A DNA stretch of 64,000 bases from Lactobacillus psittaci DSM 15354 (GCF_000425905.1 NZ_AUEI01000008.1:35837-99836), one strand, 5' to 3'; positions 51,671 through 63,638 are shown, numbered from the stretch's first letter. Program-made: numbers and translations. The notes: generated by a model from the letters alone, not told the origin.

Positions 51671-53075
51671 TCAAAGTCGGGAAACAGACAAATTAGGTTT
51701 TTGGTCGATTGTCTTATTAGCGATTAATTCAATCATTGGATCAGGAATTTTTCTAACTCCAGGTAGCGTGGTTTCAAGAGTAGGTAGTAAGGCCTTATTT
51801 GTTTATATTACAGCCGCAATTTTTGCTGCAATATTAGCTATTTCTTTTGCTGCTGCTGCCAAATACGTGACTAAATCTGGTGCGGCATATGCCTATAGTA
51901 AGGCGGCTTTTGGTGAAAATGTTGGCTTTTATATGGGGGTATTACGTTACTTTTCCGCAAGTGTAGCTTGGGGTGTAATGGCAGTTGCAGTAATTAAATC
52001 CACGATTTCAATTTTTGGTGGCAATCCTAATGACTTTATGAGCGTAAGTTTGGGATTTGTGATTTTGATGTTAGTAATTTTTATTATTAACTTATTTGGT
52101 CAGGGCGCAGTAAAGCTAATTATGAACTGGTCCACAGTAGGCAAATTAGCAGCATTAGGATTAGTAATTGTCGCAGGTGGCTTGTTAATTTTTATGACAG
52201 GTACTAATAATTTTGGTGAAATTGATACCTTAAAAATTGCCGGAAAAAATGTAGTCCCAACTTTGACTACGAGTGGCCTAGTTATGGCGATTGTTTCAGC
52301 CTTTTATGCTTTTACTGGCTTTGAATCAGTTGCTTCTGGTTCAGAAGATATGAAAAATCCTGCTAAAAACTTACCAAGAGCGATTCCACTTGCAATTTTA
52401 GTTATTGCCTTAGTTTATCTGGGTGTGGTTAGTGTGGCGATGATTTATGATCCTCGAACTTTACTTGAAACTAAGCAAGTTGTTGCAGTAGCAGCGATTT
52501 TTAATAATAAAATTTTACGAGCAATTATTTTGATTGGAGCACTTGTTTCAATGTTTGGGATTAATATCGCTTCAAGTTTCCATGCGCCTCGAATTTTGGA
52601 AGCAATGGCAAGAGAAAACCAATTCCCTAAATGGCTTGCCAAAAGAACTAAGCGGAATTTCCCCGCTCGAACTTTCTTAATTACTTTAGTGTTAGCAGTT
52701 TTAGTGCCAATGGCTTTTCATTACTCAACTGATAACTTAATTATTTTAAGTGCAACTGTTCGCTTTTTAGGTTTCATTGTAGTGCCTGTTGGGGTCATGA
52801 AGTTTTACTTTGGTAAAAACGTAGAACCAATCTTAGTAGCTAAGAGAAATATGGTGACTGATATTATTTTTCCAATCTTGTCTTTATTGATTACTGGCTT
52901 TTTGCTAGTAGAATATGATTGGAAAGGTGAATTTAGTACGACTGTAAATGGAGTAACTAGTCTTAACTGGTTTGCAATTGGTTCACTTATTTTCGGAGCA
53001 GTAATTTTACCGCTAATTTTATTTATTTTGACTAAACGTGAACGTCAAGCTGCAGAAAAAGCTTTGAATAACTAA
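51663..53075 (+). CDS. APC-family amino acid permease
   Basis: About 470 residues, 12 helices. AINSIIGSGIFLTPGSVVS (about 20-38) is the substrate-binding helix 1 of APC transporters, and GFESVASGSEDMKNPAKNLPRAI (split across about 222-244) is the conserved helix 6-loop. The ATG at 51663 overlaps the amidotransferase stop; the frame is open further upstream from a TTG at 51645, less likely. Substrate may be glutamate, GABA or a related amine in light of the upstream enzyme, but is not proven. Confidence 0.9.
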   Translation: MDNQSRETDKLGFWSIVLLAINSIIGSGIFLTPGSVVSRVGSKALFVYITAAIFAAILAISFAAAAKYVTKSGAAYAYSKAAFGENVGFYMGVLRYFSASVAWGVMAVAVIKSTISIFGGNPNDFMSVSLGFVILMLVIFIINLFGQGAVKLIMNWSTVGKLAALGLVIVAGGLLIFMTGTNNFGEIDTLKIAGKNVVPTLTTSGLVMAIVSAFYAFTGFESVASGSEDMKNPAKNLPRAIPLAILVIALVYLGVVSVAMIYDPRTLLETKQVVAVAAIFNNKILRAIILIGALVSMFGINIASSFHAPRILEAMARENQFPKWLAKRTKRNFPARTFLITLVLAVLVPMAFHYSTDNLIILSATVRFLGFIVVPVGVMKFYFGKNVEPILVAKRNMVTDIIFPILSLLITGFLLVEYDWKGEFSTTVNGVTSLNWFAIGSLIFGAVILPLILFILTKRERQAAEKALNN

Positions 53076-53098
53076 AAAAAGCCCATTAGGGCTTTTTA
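53076..53098 (+). terminator. Terminator after the APC permease
   Basis: Stem AAAAAGCCC / GGGCTTTTT around ATTA, right after the stop codon. Confidence 0.87.
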
Positions 53099-53181
53099 TT
53101 TTGGCTTAAATTTAGCTTGATTCTTTTTAAAAACTCCGTATGATTAGATATTGAGAATTTTAGAATTGGAGATATTAACTA

Positions 53182-54090
53182 ATGAGTCAAAAAGCAAAAT
53201 GGTCGCTACTAGCAGCACTAGCTTGTATATTTTGGGGCGTTTCAGGCCTTTTTGGAAAAAGCTTGTTCAATACTAACCATTTAATTACGGCTACTCTTTT
53301 AACCAAATTTAGAATGGTTATTAGTGGTGTTTTAATTTTGCTTTTTGCAGCTGTAACTAAAAAACAGCCACTTGCAATCTGGAAGAATAAAAAAGATGCA
53401 ATAACAGTGGCTTGTTATGGGCTGTTTGGCTTAATTCCCGTTCAGCTCTTTTATTTTATGGTAGTTAAAGAAGCAAATGCTTCAATTGCGACAGTGATTC
53501 AATTTGTTGGTCCGTTTTTCGTTATCTTTTGGATGTTAATTACGCGCCAGCAAGTATATCGCCATCTAGATATGATTGCTACACTGATTGCTTTTACGGG
53601 CGTATTTTTACTGGCAACACATGGTAGATTGGACCAACTGGCTTTGAGTCCATTAGTATTATTCTTTGGCTTACTGTCCGCTGTTGGAGTTGCGACTAAC
53701 ACCTTAATTCCTAGAAGAATTATTATGTTTTATCCAACTGTTGTGATTACAGGCTGGGGCTTGTTAATTGCTGGAATTGGCTTATGGATAATTGACCCGA
53801 CTTTTCCTAAGATGGAAATTACGTTGAAGATGATAGTTGATTTAGCTGGGGTAATTATCATTGGAACCTTGATTCCATTTCAGTGGATGGCTAGTGCCTT
53901 ACGCTATATTAGCCCAAGTACAGTTAGCTTACTTGACGCTTTTGAACCAGTTAGTGCAATGATAGGGTCAGTAATCGTCTTTCACTTAGTTTTAAAACCA
54001 ATGGATTTACTTGGCTCAGTTTTAGTTATTGTGGCTGTTTTCCTGGTAAGTGTAAATCCACCAACTTTAAAGAGAAAAAGACATCGCTAA
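53182..54090 (+). CDS. EamA/DMT-family transporter
   Basis: 302 residues with ten helices formed by two EamA repeats (about 8-140 and 150-290). N-terminal AALACIFWGVSGLFGKSLF and C-terminal SLLDAFEPVSAMIGSVIVF are the standard repeat ends. Metabolite exporter of unknown substrate. Its stop codon is in the loop of the terminator hairpin shared with guaC. Confidence 0.88.
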   Translation: MSQKAKWSLLAALACIFWGVSGLFGKSLFNTNHLITATLLTKFRMVISGVLILLFAAVTKKQPLAIWKNKKDAITVACYGLFGLIPVQLFYFMVVKEANASIATVIQFVGPFFVIFWMLITRQQVYRHLDMIATLIAFTGVFLLATHGRLDQLALSPLVLFFGLLSAVGVATNTLIPRRIIMFYPTVVITGWGLLIAGIGLWIIDPTFPKMEITLKMIVDLAGVIIIGTLIPFQWMASALRYISPSTVSLLDAFEPVSAMIGSVIVFHLVLKPMDLLGSVLVIVAVFLVSVNPPTLKRKRHR

Positions 54091-54105
54091 TGCGATGCCT
54101 TTTTT
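54075..54105. terminator. Bidirectional terminator between EamA gene and guaC
   Basis: Stem AAAAAGACATCGC / GCGATGCCTTTTT. The TAA stop of the transporter gene lies in the 4-base loop region. Confidence 0.85.
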
Positions 54106-54107
54106 GT

Positions 54108-55100
54108 TTAGATATCACCATTCATAATACTGCTTTTGACAATTACATAGTCAACTAAGCGAATAGATTGCAAGTTCTTACCACCAGCATAAGAAATGGA
54201 TGATTGTAAGTCTTCTTGCATTTCCTTCAAAGTGTCCTTGATTGAACCACGGTAAGGAACAAGTAATTGTTTACCTTCAACGTTGTGGTGGCCACCTTTT
54301 TGGACTTCGGATGCGCTACCCCAGTATTGTTTGTAAACTTTGCCGTCAATTTTGATGACGTTACCTGGAGATTCTTCATGACCTGCAAGCATTGAACCAA
54401 TCATCACCATACTTGCACCAAAGCGAACTGACTTAGCAATATCACCATTATGGCGAATACCACCGTCGGCAATGATAGGCTTGCTGGCAGCTTTTGAACA
54501 CATTCTCAGAGCTGCTAATTGCCAGCCACCAGTCCCAAATCCAGTTTTTAGCTTAGTGATGCAGGCTCTACCAGGACCAACACCAACTTTAGTTGCATCA
54601 GCTCCAGCATTTTCAAGTTCACGAACTGCTTCAGGAGTGGCAACATTACCTGCTGTTAAGAAACTATCTGGCATCTTGTCCTTGATGTATTTAATCATCT
54701 TGATGACATAGTCAGAATGACCATGAGCAACATCAATTGTAATATATTCTGGAATTAAGTCTTGCTTTACTAATTCGTCGATAAAAGTGTATTCTTCATC
54801 CTTAATTCCAACAGAAATTGAAGCAAAGAGCTTTTTATCATGCATCATTTTGATAAAATCAGCTCTTTTTTCGGGCTGAAAACGGTGCATAACGTAATAA
54901 TAGTCGTTTTGTGCTAACCAAATTGCGAGTTGTTCGTTAATAACGCTTTGCATATTAGCTGGAACAACCGGTATTTTGAATGTTCGGCTTCCGAATTTGA
55001 TAGAAGTATCAGCTTCTTTCCGACTCTTGATAATGCACTTATTAGGTACTAGTTGAATATCGTTATAATCAAAGGCTTCCATACTGAAATAGTTGCTCAT
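54108..55100 (-). CDS. guaC: GMP reductase
   Basis: NADPH-dependent conversion of GMP to IMP, joining guanine to adenine salvage. 330 residues of IMPDH-like barrel without CBS domains. The catalytic loop [11 protein letters not shown] (about 178-188) contains the catalytic Cys and lacks the IMPDH-specific insertion; [19 protein letters not shown] (about 219) binds the phosphate. It diverges from purA-purB, which act on the resulting IMP. Confidence 0.93.
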   Translation of the reverse strand: MSNYFSMEAFDYNDIQLVPNKCIIKSRKEADTSIKFGSRTFKIPVVPANMQSVINEQLAIWLAQNDYYYVMHRFQPEKRADFIKMMHDKKLFASISVGIKDEEYTFIDELVKQDLIPEYITIDVAHGHSDYVIKMIKYIKDKMPDSFLTAGNVATPEAVRELENAGADATKVGVGPGRACITKLKTGFGTGGWQLAALRMCSKAASKPIIADGGIRHNGDIAKSVRFGASMVMIGSMLAGHEESPGNVIKIDGKVYKQYWGSASEVQKGGHHNVEGKQLLVPYRGSIKDTLKEMQEDLQSSISYAGGKNLQSIRLVDYVIVKSSIMNGDI

Positions 55101-55196
55101 AAAATAGCTCCTTTATTTTTAATCCGCTAGTAACTATACGGATAAAAAATCATTTTGTCAAACAAAAACCTAAACAAATTTATTTTTATAAAATAT

Positions 55197-55241
55197 AAAG
55201 TTCGTATTTTGATTGACAAAGAGTAATCCCTTTGCTAGACT
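55197..55241 (+). promoter_or_regulatory. purA promoter with a possible PurBox
   Basis: TTGACA (55213-55218), 17 bases, TAGACT (55236-55241). Immediately upstream, AAAGTTCGTATTTT (55197-55210) reads ATACGAAC on the other strand, containing the CGAAC core of PurR boxes; a second box was not found. The promoter is well supported; the PurBox is weak. Confidence 0.55.
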
Positions 55242-55280
55242 GTGAAGGTAATTGTGTTAAAACGTATGAGGTGATTTTTT

Positions 55281-56573
55281 ATGACAGTTGTAGCAGTTGT
55301 TGGTAGCCAATGGGGCGATGAAGGAAAGGGTAAGATTACTGACTTTTTGGGACAAGATGCAGATTTAACTGTACGTGCTAATGGTGGTAACAATGCAGGA
55401 CATACAATTGTTTTTGGTGGCCATACTTTTAAGATGCGCTTAATTCCATCTGGAATTTTTGCAGCAAAAAAGGCTGCTGTAATTGGTAATGGGGTTGTTA
55501 TTAATCCTGAAGTTTTACTAGGTGAGTTAACTTATTTAGAAGAACATGGTGTTGACACTTCTAATTTAAAGATTTCTAACCGGGCACACATAATTATGCC
55601 TTATGATATTTTGCAAGATGTTTACCAAGAAGAAGCTAAAGGTGCAAATAAAGTTGGAACCACTAAAAATGGTATTGGGCCAACTTACATGGACAAGGCT
55701 TCAAGAATTGGTATCCGTGTTTGTGATTTATTAGAAAAAGATACTTTAGCTGAAAAATTGCGTTTTAATTTGGCCGAAAAAAATGCCATCTTTACTAAGA
55801 TTTATGGCAAAGAGGCACTAGATTTTGATGAAATTTATAATAAGTATTTGGAATTTGGCCAAAAGATTAAGCAATATGTGACTGATACTTCAGTAGTAGT
55901 AAATGATGCAATTGATAGTGGTAATCAAATCCTCTGCGAAGGTGCACAAGGGGTTATGCTTGATATTGATGAAGGAACTTATCCATTTGTAACCTCATCT
56001 AATTCAATTGCTGGTGGTTTTGCTAGTGGAATTGGAATCGGACCTAACAAGATTGATACTGTTTTGGGAATTTGTAAGGCCTACACTACTCGCGTTGGGG
56101 CTGGTCCATTTCCAACTGAACTTGTAAATGAAACTGGTGACTATATTCGTGAAGCTGGTCATGAATATGGTACAGTTACTGGTCGACCAAGAAGAGTAGG
56201 CTGGTTTGATACTGTTGCTTTACGTCATGCTAAGCGCGTCTCAGGAATTGACTGCTTGTCTCTTAACTTGCTTGATGTTTTAACTGGACTTAAGACGATT
56301 AAAATTGCGACAGCTTACGAATTAGATGGTGAAAAGATTGACTATTATCCAGCAAGTTTAGCTGAACTTGAACGCTGTAAGCCAGTTTATGAAGAAATGC
56401 CTGGCTGGGATGAAGATATCACTAAAGCTCAATCTTTAGCTGACTTGCCAGAAAATGCGCGCAAGTACTTAGAACGCTTAGAAGAGTTAACTGGCTTAAA
56501 ACTAGCCACAGTTTCTGTCGGACCAGACCGTGAACAAACTATCGTAATTAAGAATCCATGGAATTTTAACTAA
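55281..56573 (+). CDS. purA: Adenylosuccinate synthetase
   Basis: IMP + aspartate + GTP to adenylosuccinate. 430 residues, normal. N-terminal [15 protein letters not shown]-loop (8-21) with catalytic Asp13-like and His41-like residues (NAGHTIVF), and [13 protein letters not shown] (about 273) substrate loop. Overlaps purB by one base. It works with GuaC and PurB to make AMP from guanine or hypoxanthine sources. Confidence 0.97.
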   Translation: MTVVAVVGSQWGDEGKGKITDFLGQDADLTVRANGGNNAGHTIVFGGHTFKMRLIPSGIFAAKKAAVIGNGVVINPEVLLGELTYLEEHGVDTSNLKISNRAHIIMPYDILQDVYQEEAKGANKVGTTKNGIGPTYMDKASRIGIRVCDLLEKDTLAEKLRFNLAEKNAIFTKIYGKEALDFDEIYNKYLEFGQKIKQYVTDTSVVVNDAIDSGNQILCEGAQGVMLDIDEGTYPFVTSSNSIAGGFASGIGIGPNKIDTVLGICKAYTTRVGAGPFPTELVNETGDYIREAGHEYGTVTGRPRRVGWFDTVALRHAKRVSGIDCLSLNLLDVLTGLKTIKIATAYELDGEKIDYYPASLAELERCKPVYEEMPGWDEDITKAQSLADLPENARKYLERLEELTGLKLATVSVGPDREQTIVIKNPWNFN

Positions 56574-57868
56574 TGATTGAAAGATATACTCGCCCTGAAA
56601 TGGGGAAAATTTGGACAGATCAAAATAAGTATCAAGCTTGGCTGGAAGTAGAAATTGCAGCTACTAATGCTTGGAGTGAAGTGGGCGAAGTCCCAGCAGA
56701 AGATGCTGAAAAAATCCGCCAAAATGCTAGTTTTACAGCAGAGCGTGTGGCTGAACTGGAAGCAGTAACTCATCATGATGTGGTTGCATTTACGAGAACA
56801 GTCTCAGAAAGCCTAGGAGCAGAAAAAAAGTGGGTTCACTTTGGCTTAACTTCAACTGATGTTGTTGATACTGCTCAAGGATACTTGTTAAAACAAGCTG
56901 ATGAGATTTTACGCCAAGATTTAGCTATGGTGAAAAATACAATTGCTAAAAGAGCACTTGAGCACAAAAACACTGTAATGATGGGGAGAACCCATGGCGT
57001 GCAAGCAGAACCCACTACTTTTGGCTTGAAGCTTGCGCGCTGGTACGCTGAAATTAAGCGTAATATTGACCGTTTTGAACATGCAGCTAGCGGAGTTGAG
57101 TCTGGTAAAATTTCAGGGGCTGTTGGTAATTTTGCTAACGTGCCACCAGAAGTTGAAACTAGTGTGTTAAAGCAATTAGGACTTAACCAGCAAGAAATTA
57201 CTAGCCAAGTTTTGCCTAGAGATTTACATGCGGCATATCTTGCTAGCTTAGCCTTACTAGCAACAAGTATTGAAAATTGGGCAACTGAGATTCGTTCACT
57301 TCAACGTTCTGAAATTCATGAAGTCGAAGAACACTTTAGAGCAGGCCAAAAAGGCTCAAGTGCTATGCCCCATAAGCGTAATCCAATTGGCTCAGAAAAT
57401 TTATGTGGCTTAGCTCGGGTAGTACGGGGACATATGATTACCGCCTATGAAAATGTTAGCTTATGGCATGAGCGTGATATTTCACATTCATCAGCTGAAC
57501 GGGTTATTTTACCGGATACGACAATTTTGCTTGATTATATGCTTAATCGCTTCAACCGCATCTTGGCAAACCTTGATGTTTTCCCAGAAACGATGCTGAA
57601 AAATATGAACAGAACTTATGGCTTGGTTTATTCACAAAGACTACTTTTGAAGTTAATTGATGAAACTTCTTTATCAAGAGAAGCTGCATATGATATGGTT
57701 CAAAAATTAACTGCCAAGTCCTGGGATGAACAAAAGCAATTTAAAGATTTAGTCTTAAATAGCCAAGTTATGGACTATTTATCAAAAGCAGATGTTGAAG
57801 ATGCCTTTGATTATCATTATTATTTAAAACACGTTGACGATATCTTTAAAAAAGTTGGCTTAGAATAA
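56573..57868 (+). CDS. purB: Adenylosuccinate lyase
   Basis: Cleaves adenylosuccinate to AMP and fumarate. 431 residues of the fumarase/aspartase superfamily; signature GSSAMPHKRNPIG (about 261-273) with catalytic Ser, and the general acid His in GRTHGVQAEPTT (about 139). It starts within the purA stop (TAATG). No other purine synthesis genes are adjacent, suggesting salvage use rather than de novo synthesis. Confidence 0.97.
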   Translation: MIERYTRPEMGKIWTDQNKYQAWLEVEIAATNAWSEVGEVPAEDAEKIRQNASFTAERVAELEAVTHHDVVAFTRTVSESLGAEKKWVHFGLTSTDVVDTAQGYLLKQADEILRQDLAMVKNTIAKRALEHKNTVMMGRTHGVQAEPTTFGLKLARWYAEIKRNIDRFEHAASGVESGKISGAVGNFANVPPEVETSVLKQLGLNQQEITSQVLPRDLHAAYLASLALLATSIENWATEIRSLQRSEIHEVEEHFRAGQKGSSAMPHKRNPIGSENLCGLARVVRGHMITAYENVSLWHERDISHSSAERVILPDTTILLDYMLNRFNRILANLDVFPETMLKNMNRTYGLVYSQRLLLKLIDETSLSREAAYDMVQKLTAKSWDEQKQFKDLVLNSQVMDYLSKADVEDAFDYHYYLKHVDDIFKKVGLE

Positions 57869-57908
57869 AAAAAGACCGTTAATTCACTTAAGTGAGTTAA
57901 CGGTTTTT
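57868..57908. terminator. purAB terminator, bidirectional
   Basis: Long stem AAAAAGACCGTTAATTCAC / GTGAGTTAACGGTTTTT between convergent purB and gatD. Confidence 0.88.
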
Positions 57909-57917
57909 ATATTACTT

Positions 57918-58595
57918 TTATTTAGCTAAAGCGCTGATACGGTCTTGATGACGTTTCAAAATTAATTCAACGATAGCATTAGCGACGTTGACATTTTTAA
58001 GTAAAGGACCGTGAGAGTATGAACCGATGAAGTTACGGTAACGTAAACCTTCTTCTTTATCTTGTGGGTTGTTACCGTAGCCTTCAATCATGCGACCAAG
58101 GGGATGCAACTTGTTAGTGTCATCAAAGTAAGTTTGACCAGAGTGATTTTCAAAGGCAATTACTTCGCCCCATTCAGTCATATACTTGGTATCACCAATC
58201 ATTCGCTTATCTGCTTTAAAGACAGTATGAAGTGGCAAAATACCTAAGCCCTTAATGGTTACGCCAGAATTAGTTTTGTAGTAGTCGCCCATTAATTGGT
58301 AGCCACCACAAATTGTAAGCATTGGATTACCACCATTAATGTATTTTTCTAAGGTTTCCTTGTGACGAGGTAAGTCTTTAGCAACAACAGTTTGTTCAAA
58401 ATCTTGTCCCCCACCAAAGAAAATAAAGTCATAGTCAAAGGCATCAAATTCATCGCCTAAAGAAATATTGTCCACTTGAGTAGTGTAGCCTTGACGTTTT
58501 AACAAAAAACGTAGGATTTTGACATCACCACTGTCACCATAAGTATTCATCAAGTCTTCGTATAAATATGCAATCTTGATTAATTTATCAGTCAT
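57918..58595 (-). CDS. gatD: GatD-like glutamine amidotransferase (lipid II amidation)
   Basis: 225 residues of the CobB/CobQ-type GATase fold. Catalytic Cys in TICGGYQLMG (about 92-101) and His in SYSHGPLLKN (about 192-199), with FFGGGQDFEQ near 60, match GatD, the partner of MurT in amidating the D-glutamate of lipid II. The usual neighbour murT is absent here: the gene is preceded by a ThiD-like kinase, 16 bases away. MurT must be elsewhere, or the protein has another partner. Confidence 0.85.
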   Translation of the reverse strand: MTDKLIKIAYLYEDLMNTYGDSGDVKILRFLLKRQGYTTQVDNISLGDEFDAFDYDFIFFGGGQDFEQTVVAKDLPRHKETLEKYINGGNPMLTICGGYQLMGDYYKTNSGVTIKGLGILPLHTVFKADKRMIGDTKYMTEWGEVIAFENHSGQTYFDDTNKLHPLGRMIEGYGNNPQDKEEGLRYRNFIGSYSHGPLLKNVNVANAIVELILKRHQDRISALAK

Positions 58596-58611
58596 TTACT
58601 AAACTCTTTTC

Positions 58612-59427
58612 TTATTCCTTTATTTTTGCTTGAGCAGCCCAATGGTTAATAGGGCCAAATTTTGAACCTACTAAGATAGGGTGAGCAATTGCTTCATAAG
58701 TAAATTCTTTAGCAGTTTCAACTGCGCTGATTAAATCATGCCCCTTAGCAAGTTCAGCTGCAATTACAGCTGAAAGGGTATCACCAGTACCGTTAACGCG
58801 GTTAGTTTCAAAGTAAGGCTTGGTAAACTTATGAATTTCACCTTCTTCAGTTAATAGGATATCAGTAACTGTCTCTTCTTTGCCAGTATGTTTACCTTTC
58901 ATTAAGACATTTTTAGCACCTAAAGCTTGTAGCTTCTTAGCACCGGTAATGATATCAGCTTCAGTTTCTAAAGTTTGACCTACTAATTTTTCTTGTTCAT
59001 AAAAGTTAGGAGTAATGATATCACTTAATGGCAATAAGCGTTTGATGAAGGCATCATAAGCATCGTCATCAAGTAAACTTGCACCATGTTTAGTGATAAT
59101 TACGGGATCAATAACGATCTTGCCCATGTCATATTTTTCAATGTTATTTGCTACACAGTCAATAATTTCTTTGTTAGCTAGCATTCCAGTCTTTAAGGCC
59201 TTGATTGAAAAATCCTCGTTTAAAACTTCGAATTGCTTTTGAATAAAATCAACTGGCATTACTTGGGCAGCAAAAATTCCGGTTGTATTGCCAGCGACAG
59301 CGGCGGTCATTAATCCCATACCGTAGACCTTGCGTGCATAGAATGCATGTAAATCCGCAGGCATTCCAGCGCTACCATCACTGTCATTACCAGCAATAGT
59401 TAACGCAATAATTTCTTCTTTTGCCAT
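58612..59427 (-). CDS. ThiD/PdxK-like kinase (hydroxymethylpyrimidine or pyridoxal kinase)
   Basis: 271 residues of the ribokinase-like ThiD group. N-terminal LTIAGNDSDGSAGMPADLHAF (split about 9-29), MKGKHTG near 182, and the catalytic NGTGDTLSA anion hole with Asp (about 213-221). It resembles pyridoxal kinases of lactobacilli named pdxK as much as ThiD; substrate cannot be settled here. AAGGGG precedes its ATG. Co-oriented with gatD and 16 bases upstream of it, so one operon. Confidence 0.83.
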   Translation of the reverse strand: MAKEEIIALTIAGNDSDGSAGMPADLHAFYARKVYGMGLMTAAVAGNTTGIFAAQVMPVDFIQKQFEVLNEDFSIKALKTGMLANKEIIDCVANNIEKYDMGKIVIDPVIITKHGASLLDDDAYDAFIKRLLPLSDIITPNFYEQEKLVGQTLETEADIITGAKKLQALGAKNVLMKGKHTGKEETVTDILLTEEGEIHKFTKPYFETNRVNGTGDTLSAVIAAELAKGHDLISAVETAKEFTYEAIAHPILVGSKFGPINHWAAQAKIKE

Positions 59428-59497
59428 TAAAAATGCCCCTTTCTTGGTAGTATTTACTAATAGCTTAAGTATAGCTTAAAATAAGTGGGCAGACTAG

Positions 59498-61066
<1,569 letters not shown>

Positions 61067-61081
61067 AAGGAAGAAAAGAAA

Positions 61082-61843
61082 ATGGCACGTTTAGTTAAAT
61101 TAGATGGCGCAAGTAATTTCCGTGACCTCGGTGGGTATGTCGGACTTGATGGCCGCAAGGTCAAAAGTGGTAAATTATATCGGGCAGATTCATTAAGTTC
61201 ATTATCTGACCAAGATTTAGAAACTTTAACGCGCTTAAATATCCGAATTGACTGTGATTTACGGTCAATCTATGAGCAAGAAATGGCACCTGATAAACGC
61301 TGGAATGCTGAATTAGTTGATTGTCACTTATATGCAGAAGCTGGCGAGCGTAATAATAAGTTTTTAGAAAAGTGGCTCCACCACATCAAGCCAGTAGATG
61401 ACTATTTAGGTCAGATTTATCAAAGGGTAATTTTAAGTCCTCATAGTCAAAAGATGTTTGCGCAAGTATTTGAAAAAATGCTTGAATTAGCTGATGATCA
61501 GGCGCTAGTTTTTCACTGCTCAGCTGGTAAAGACCGGACAGGGATGACAGCGGCCTTAATCTTAATGGGACTAGGCGTTGATGATGAAACCATCAGCAAG
61601 GACTATTTATTAACCAATGAACTCTATCATTTTGCTTATTCAAATGATGAAGTTAGCGATGATGATTTAGGAAAAATGGTTGCTAAAATGAACATTACTC
61701 GCGGAGAAGGACAGGCTATTACCGGCATTACTGAAACTATCCGGATGGGATGGGGAAGTTTTGATAACTTCTTTATTCATGTTCTTGGCTTTAGCAAAGA
61801 TGATTTACAAGAAATAAGAACTAAATTCTTGGAGGCAAAATAA
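61082..61843 (+). CDS. Tyrosine-protein phosphatase, DSP/PTP-like (LipA/IphP family)
   Basis: 253 residues with the Cys-x5-Arg loop HCSAGKDRTGM (about 141-151) and SNFRDLGGYVGLDGRKVKSGKLYRAD (split about 11-36) typical of IphP/Tyr_phosphatase_3 enzymes, which remove phosphate from proteins or phosphoinositide-like compounds. AGGAAGAAAAG before the ATG, 15 bases after glpK, hence co-transcribed. Its 3' end touches the LacI gene. Physiological substrate unknown. Confidence 0.87.
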   Translation: MARLVKLDGASNFRDLGGYVGLDGRKVKSGKLYRADSLSSLSDQDLETLTRLNIRIDCDLRSIYEQEMAPDKRWNAELVDCHLYAEAGERNNKFLEKWLHHIKPVDDYLGQIYQRVILSPHSQKMFAQVFEKMLELADDQALVFHCSAGKDRTGMTAALILMGLGVDDETISKDYLLTNELYHFAYSNDEVSDDDLGKMVAKMNITRGEGQAITGITETIRMGWGSFDNFFIHVLGFSKDDLQEIRTKFLEAK

Positions 61844-62793
61844 TGGTAACTCTTTCTGACGTAGCTAAAGAAGCAAATGTTTCAAAAATGACGGTTTCAC
61901 GGGCGATTAATCACCCTGAGCAAGTTACGCCAGAATTATTGGCTTTAGTTGAAAAGGCAATGACTAAATTAGACTATCATCCTAATTCAGTTGCCCGAGC
62001 ACTAGTTAACAATCGAACTAACGTTATTAAGTTTGTCACCTTGGAAGATATTGATACAACTGAGCCGTACTATATGAACTTGTTGTTCGGGGTTGCACGT
62101 GGCTTAAAGGCAGATAGTTATGCAATTCAGTTAGTAACTGATATTGATCAAATTCAAAAAGGTAATGCCGACGGATATATTATTACTGGCGCGCGTGAAT
62201 ACAATTATCCAATTTTTGATGAATTAAAGAAGCCATTTATCTTTTTTGGTGAAACTTCAAGTAATTTTGACTTTGTCGATACTGATAATCGCTATGGCAC
62301 TTCGATTGCGACTAAATATGCTTTAGAGCGTGGTTATCAAGATGCGGTTTTTATTGGAATTGACGTTAAAGAAGGCTTTGAGTATGCGCGTGAATATGGC
62401 TATTTGGCAAGTATGCAAGAACGCAATTTAGAACCGAAGATTTTTAGAACAGGGAATCATTCACATTTAGCTGAAAAGCTGATTGATGAGCAGATTGAAA
62501 ATATTAAGCCTAATACCTGCTTTATTTGCGCGAGTGATCGCTTGGCAATTGGGGTATGTCGGGCTTTGTCACGTTTAAATAAAAAATTACCTGAAGATTA
62601 TGGGGTAATTGGCTTTGATGGGGTGTTCCTAGATCAAGTGTCAAATCCGCAATTAACAACAGTTAAACAACAAATCTTTAAAATGGGTGATATGCTAGCA
62701 CAATTGATTCTGGAGAAGATTAAGCAATCAGGTTCCGCGCAAGGGCAGACTTATGTAAAGCCGGAATTGGTTGTGCGTGGCACGACAAAGTAG
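61843..62793 (+). CDS. LacI-family transcriptional regulator
   Basis: 316 residues: HTH headpiece VTLSDVAKEANVSKMTVSRAI (split about 2-22), then a periplasmic-binding-like effector domain. It is part of the glpK transcript (ATG shares a base with the preceding stop), so it may regulate this operon or a sugar operon elsewhere. The effector is not apparent; the usual IDNRYG-type pocket line reads DTDNRYG (about 145). Confidence 0.88.
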   Translation: MVTLSDVAKEANVSKMTVSRAINHPEQVTPELLALVEKAMTKLDYHPNSVARALVNNRTNVIKFVTLEDIDTTEPYYMNLLFGVARGLKADSYAIQLVTDIDQIQKGNADGYIITGAREYNYPIFDELKKPFIFFGETSSNFDFVDTDNRYGTSIATKYALERGYQDAVFIGIDVKEGFEYAREYGYLASMQERNLEPKIFRTGNHSHLAEKLIDEQIENIKPNTCFICASDRLAIGVCRALSRLNKKLPEDYGVIGFDGVFLDQVSNPQLTTVKQQIFKMGDMLAQLILEKIKQSGSAQGQTYVKPELVVRGTTK

Positions 62794-62803
62794 GGATAAA
62801 AGG

Positions 62804-63634
62804 ATGACCATATTAGAAAGTTTAAATGACCAAATAAATGGTAATCTAACTCCAATCAACCATGAATCACTTAATGATACTTTTGTAGGATATAGTAATA
62901 AATATCATGCTTCTGTTTTTGTGAAAGTCTTTAATTCACGAGCAAAATTTAAGACTGAAAAACAAGTTACTAAGCAATTATCTAATCGAATATTAGAAAA
63001 TTTAGAACTTAATGGTAAATATATCTTAGTTATGACAGATATCTGTCCGGTAGATTTAGACTTACCAGTTACAAAAGAAATGGCTTATAAGATGGGGTGT
63101 GTTTTGGCTAGTTTTCATAATAAAGTTAAAAGCTTTGATGGAATCTATGACGAAAAAGCTTATTTTCAAAAGGCTGAACAAGATGTTGCAATCTTAAAAA
63201 ATAAAGAAATCAAAGCTAGACTACTAGCAATATTAGAGCAATTTCAAGAAAAGAAATCTGTTATTGAACATAATCTAGCAAACGATAAGGTAGTACTTCA
63301 TGGGGATGTTGGAGTTAGAAATTATAAGTTGGTTAATAATACACTAGTATTAATTGATTATGAACGAGCTAGAAAGGGAGCAAGATACCAGGACTTTATT
63401 AAGTTGTTTTATCAAGATTTTGAACAGAATCAGGAATTGATAGCTTCTTTTCTAACAGGATATAATTCTAAGATTTCTAATCAATTTTCGCTTGGTTTTT
63501 GGTCGAAAGATTTTTTAATCTTTTTGACAGCAATTGGAATTATGAAGTATACGGATAAAATTGAAGATCATGCTTTTAAACGAATTGGCCTGCAAATGTT
63601 AGCTGATATTGAAAGTGATTTGATCGAGAAATAA
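62804..63634 (+). CDS. APH-family phosphotransferase (kinase-like)
   Basis: 276 residues with the aminoglycoside-phosphotransferase/choline-kinase fold: Brenner motif VLHGDVGVRNYKLV (about 165-178) with catalytic Asp-Asn, and LIDYERA metal Asp (about 184). Related members phosphorylate sugars, homoserine, choline or fructosamine. The ATG at 62804 follows AAAGG; an in-frame ATG at 62771 lies inside lacI and is disfavoured. It ends the glpK operon. An antibiotic-resistance role is not indicated. Confidence 0.8.
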   Translation: MTILESLNDQINGNLTPINHESLNDTFVGYSNKYHASVFVKVFNSRAKFKTEKQVTKQLSNRILENLELNGKYILVMTDICPVDLDLPVTKEMAYKMGCVLASFHNKVKSFDGIYDEKAYFQKAEQDVAILKNKEIKARLLAILEQFQEKKSVIEHNLANDKVVLHGDVGVRNYKLVNNTLVLIDYERARKGARYQDFIKLFYQDFEQNQELIASFLTGYNSKISNQFSLGFWSKDFLIFLTAIGIMKYTDKIEDHAFKRIGLQMLADIESDLIEK

Positions 63635-63638
63635 AACT

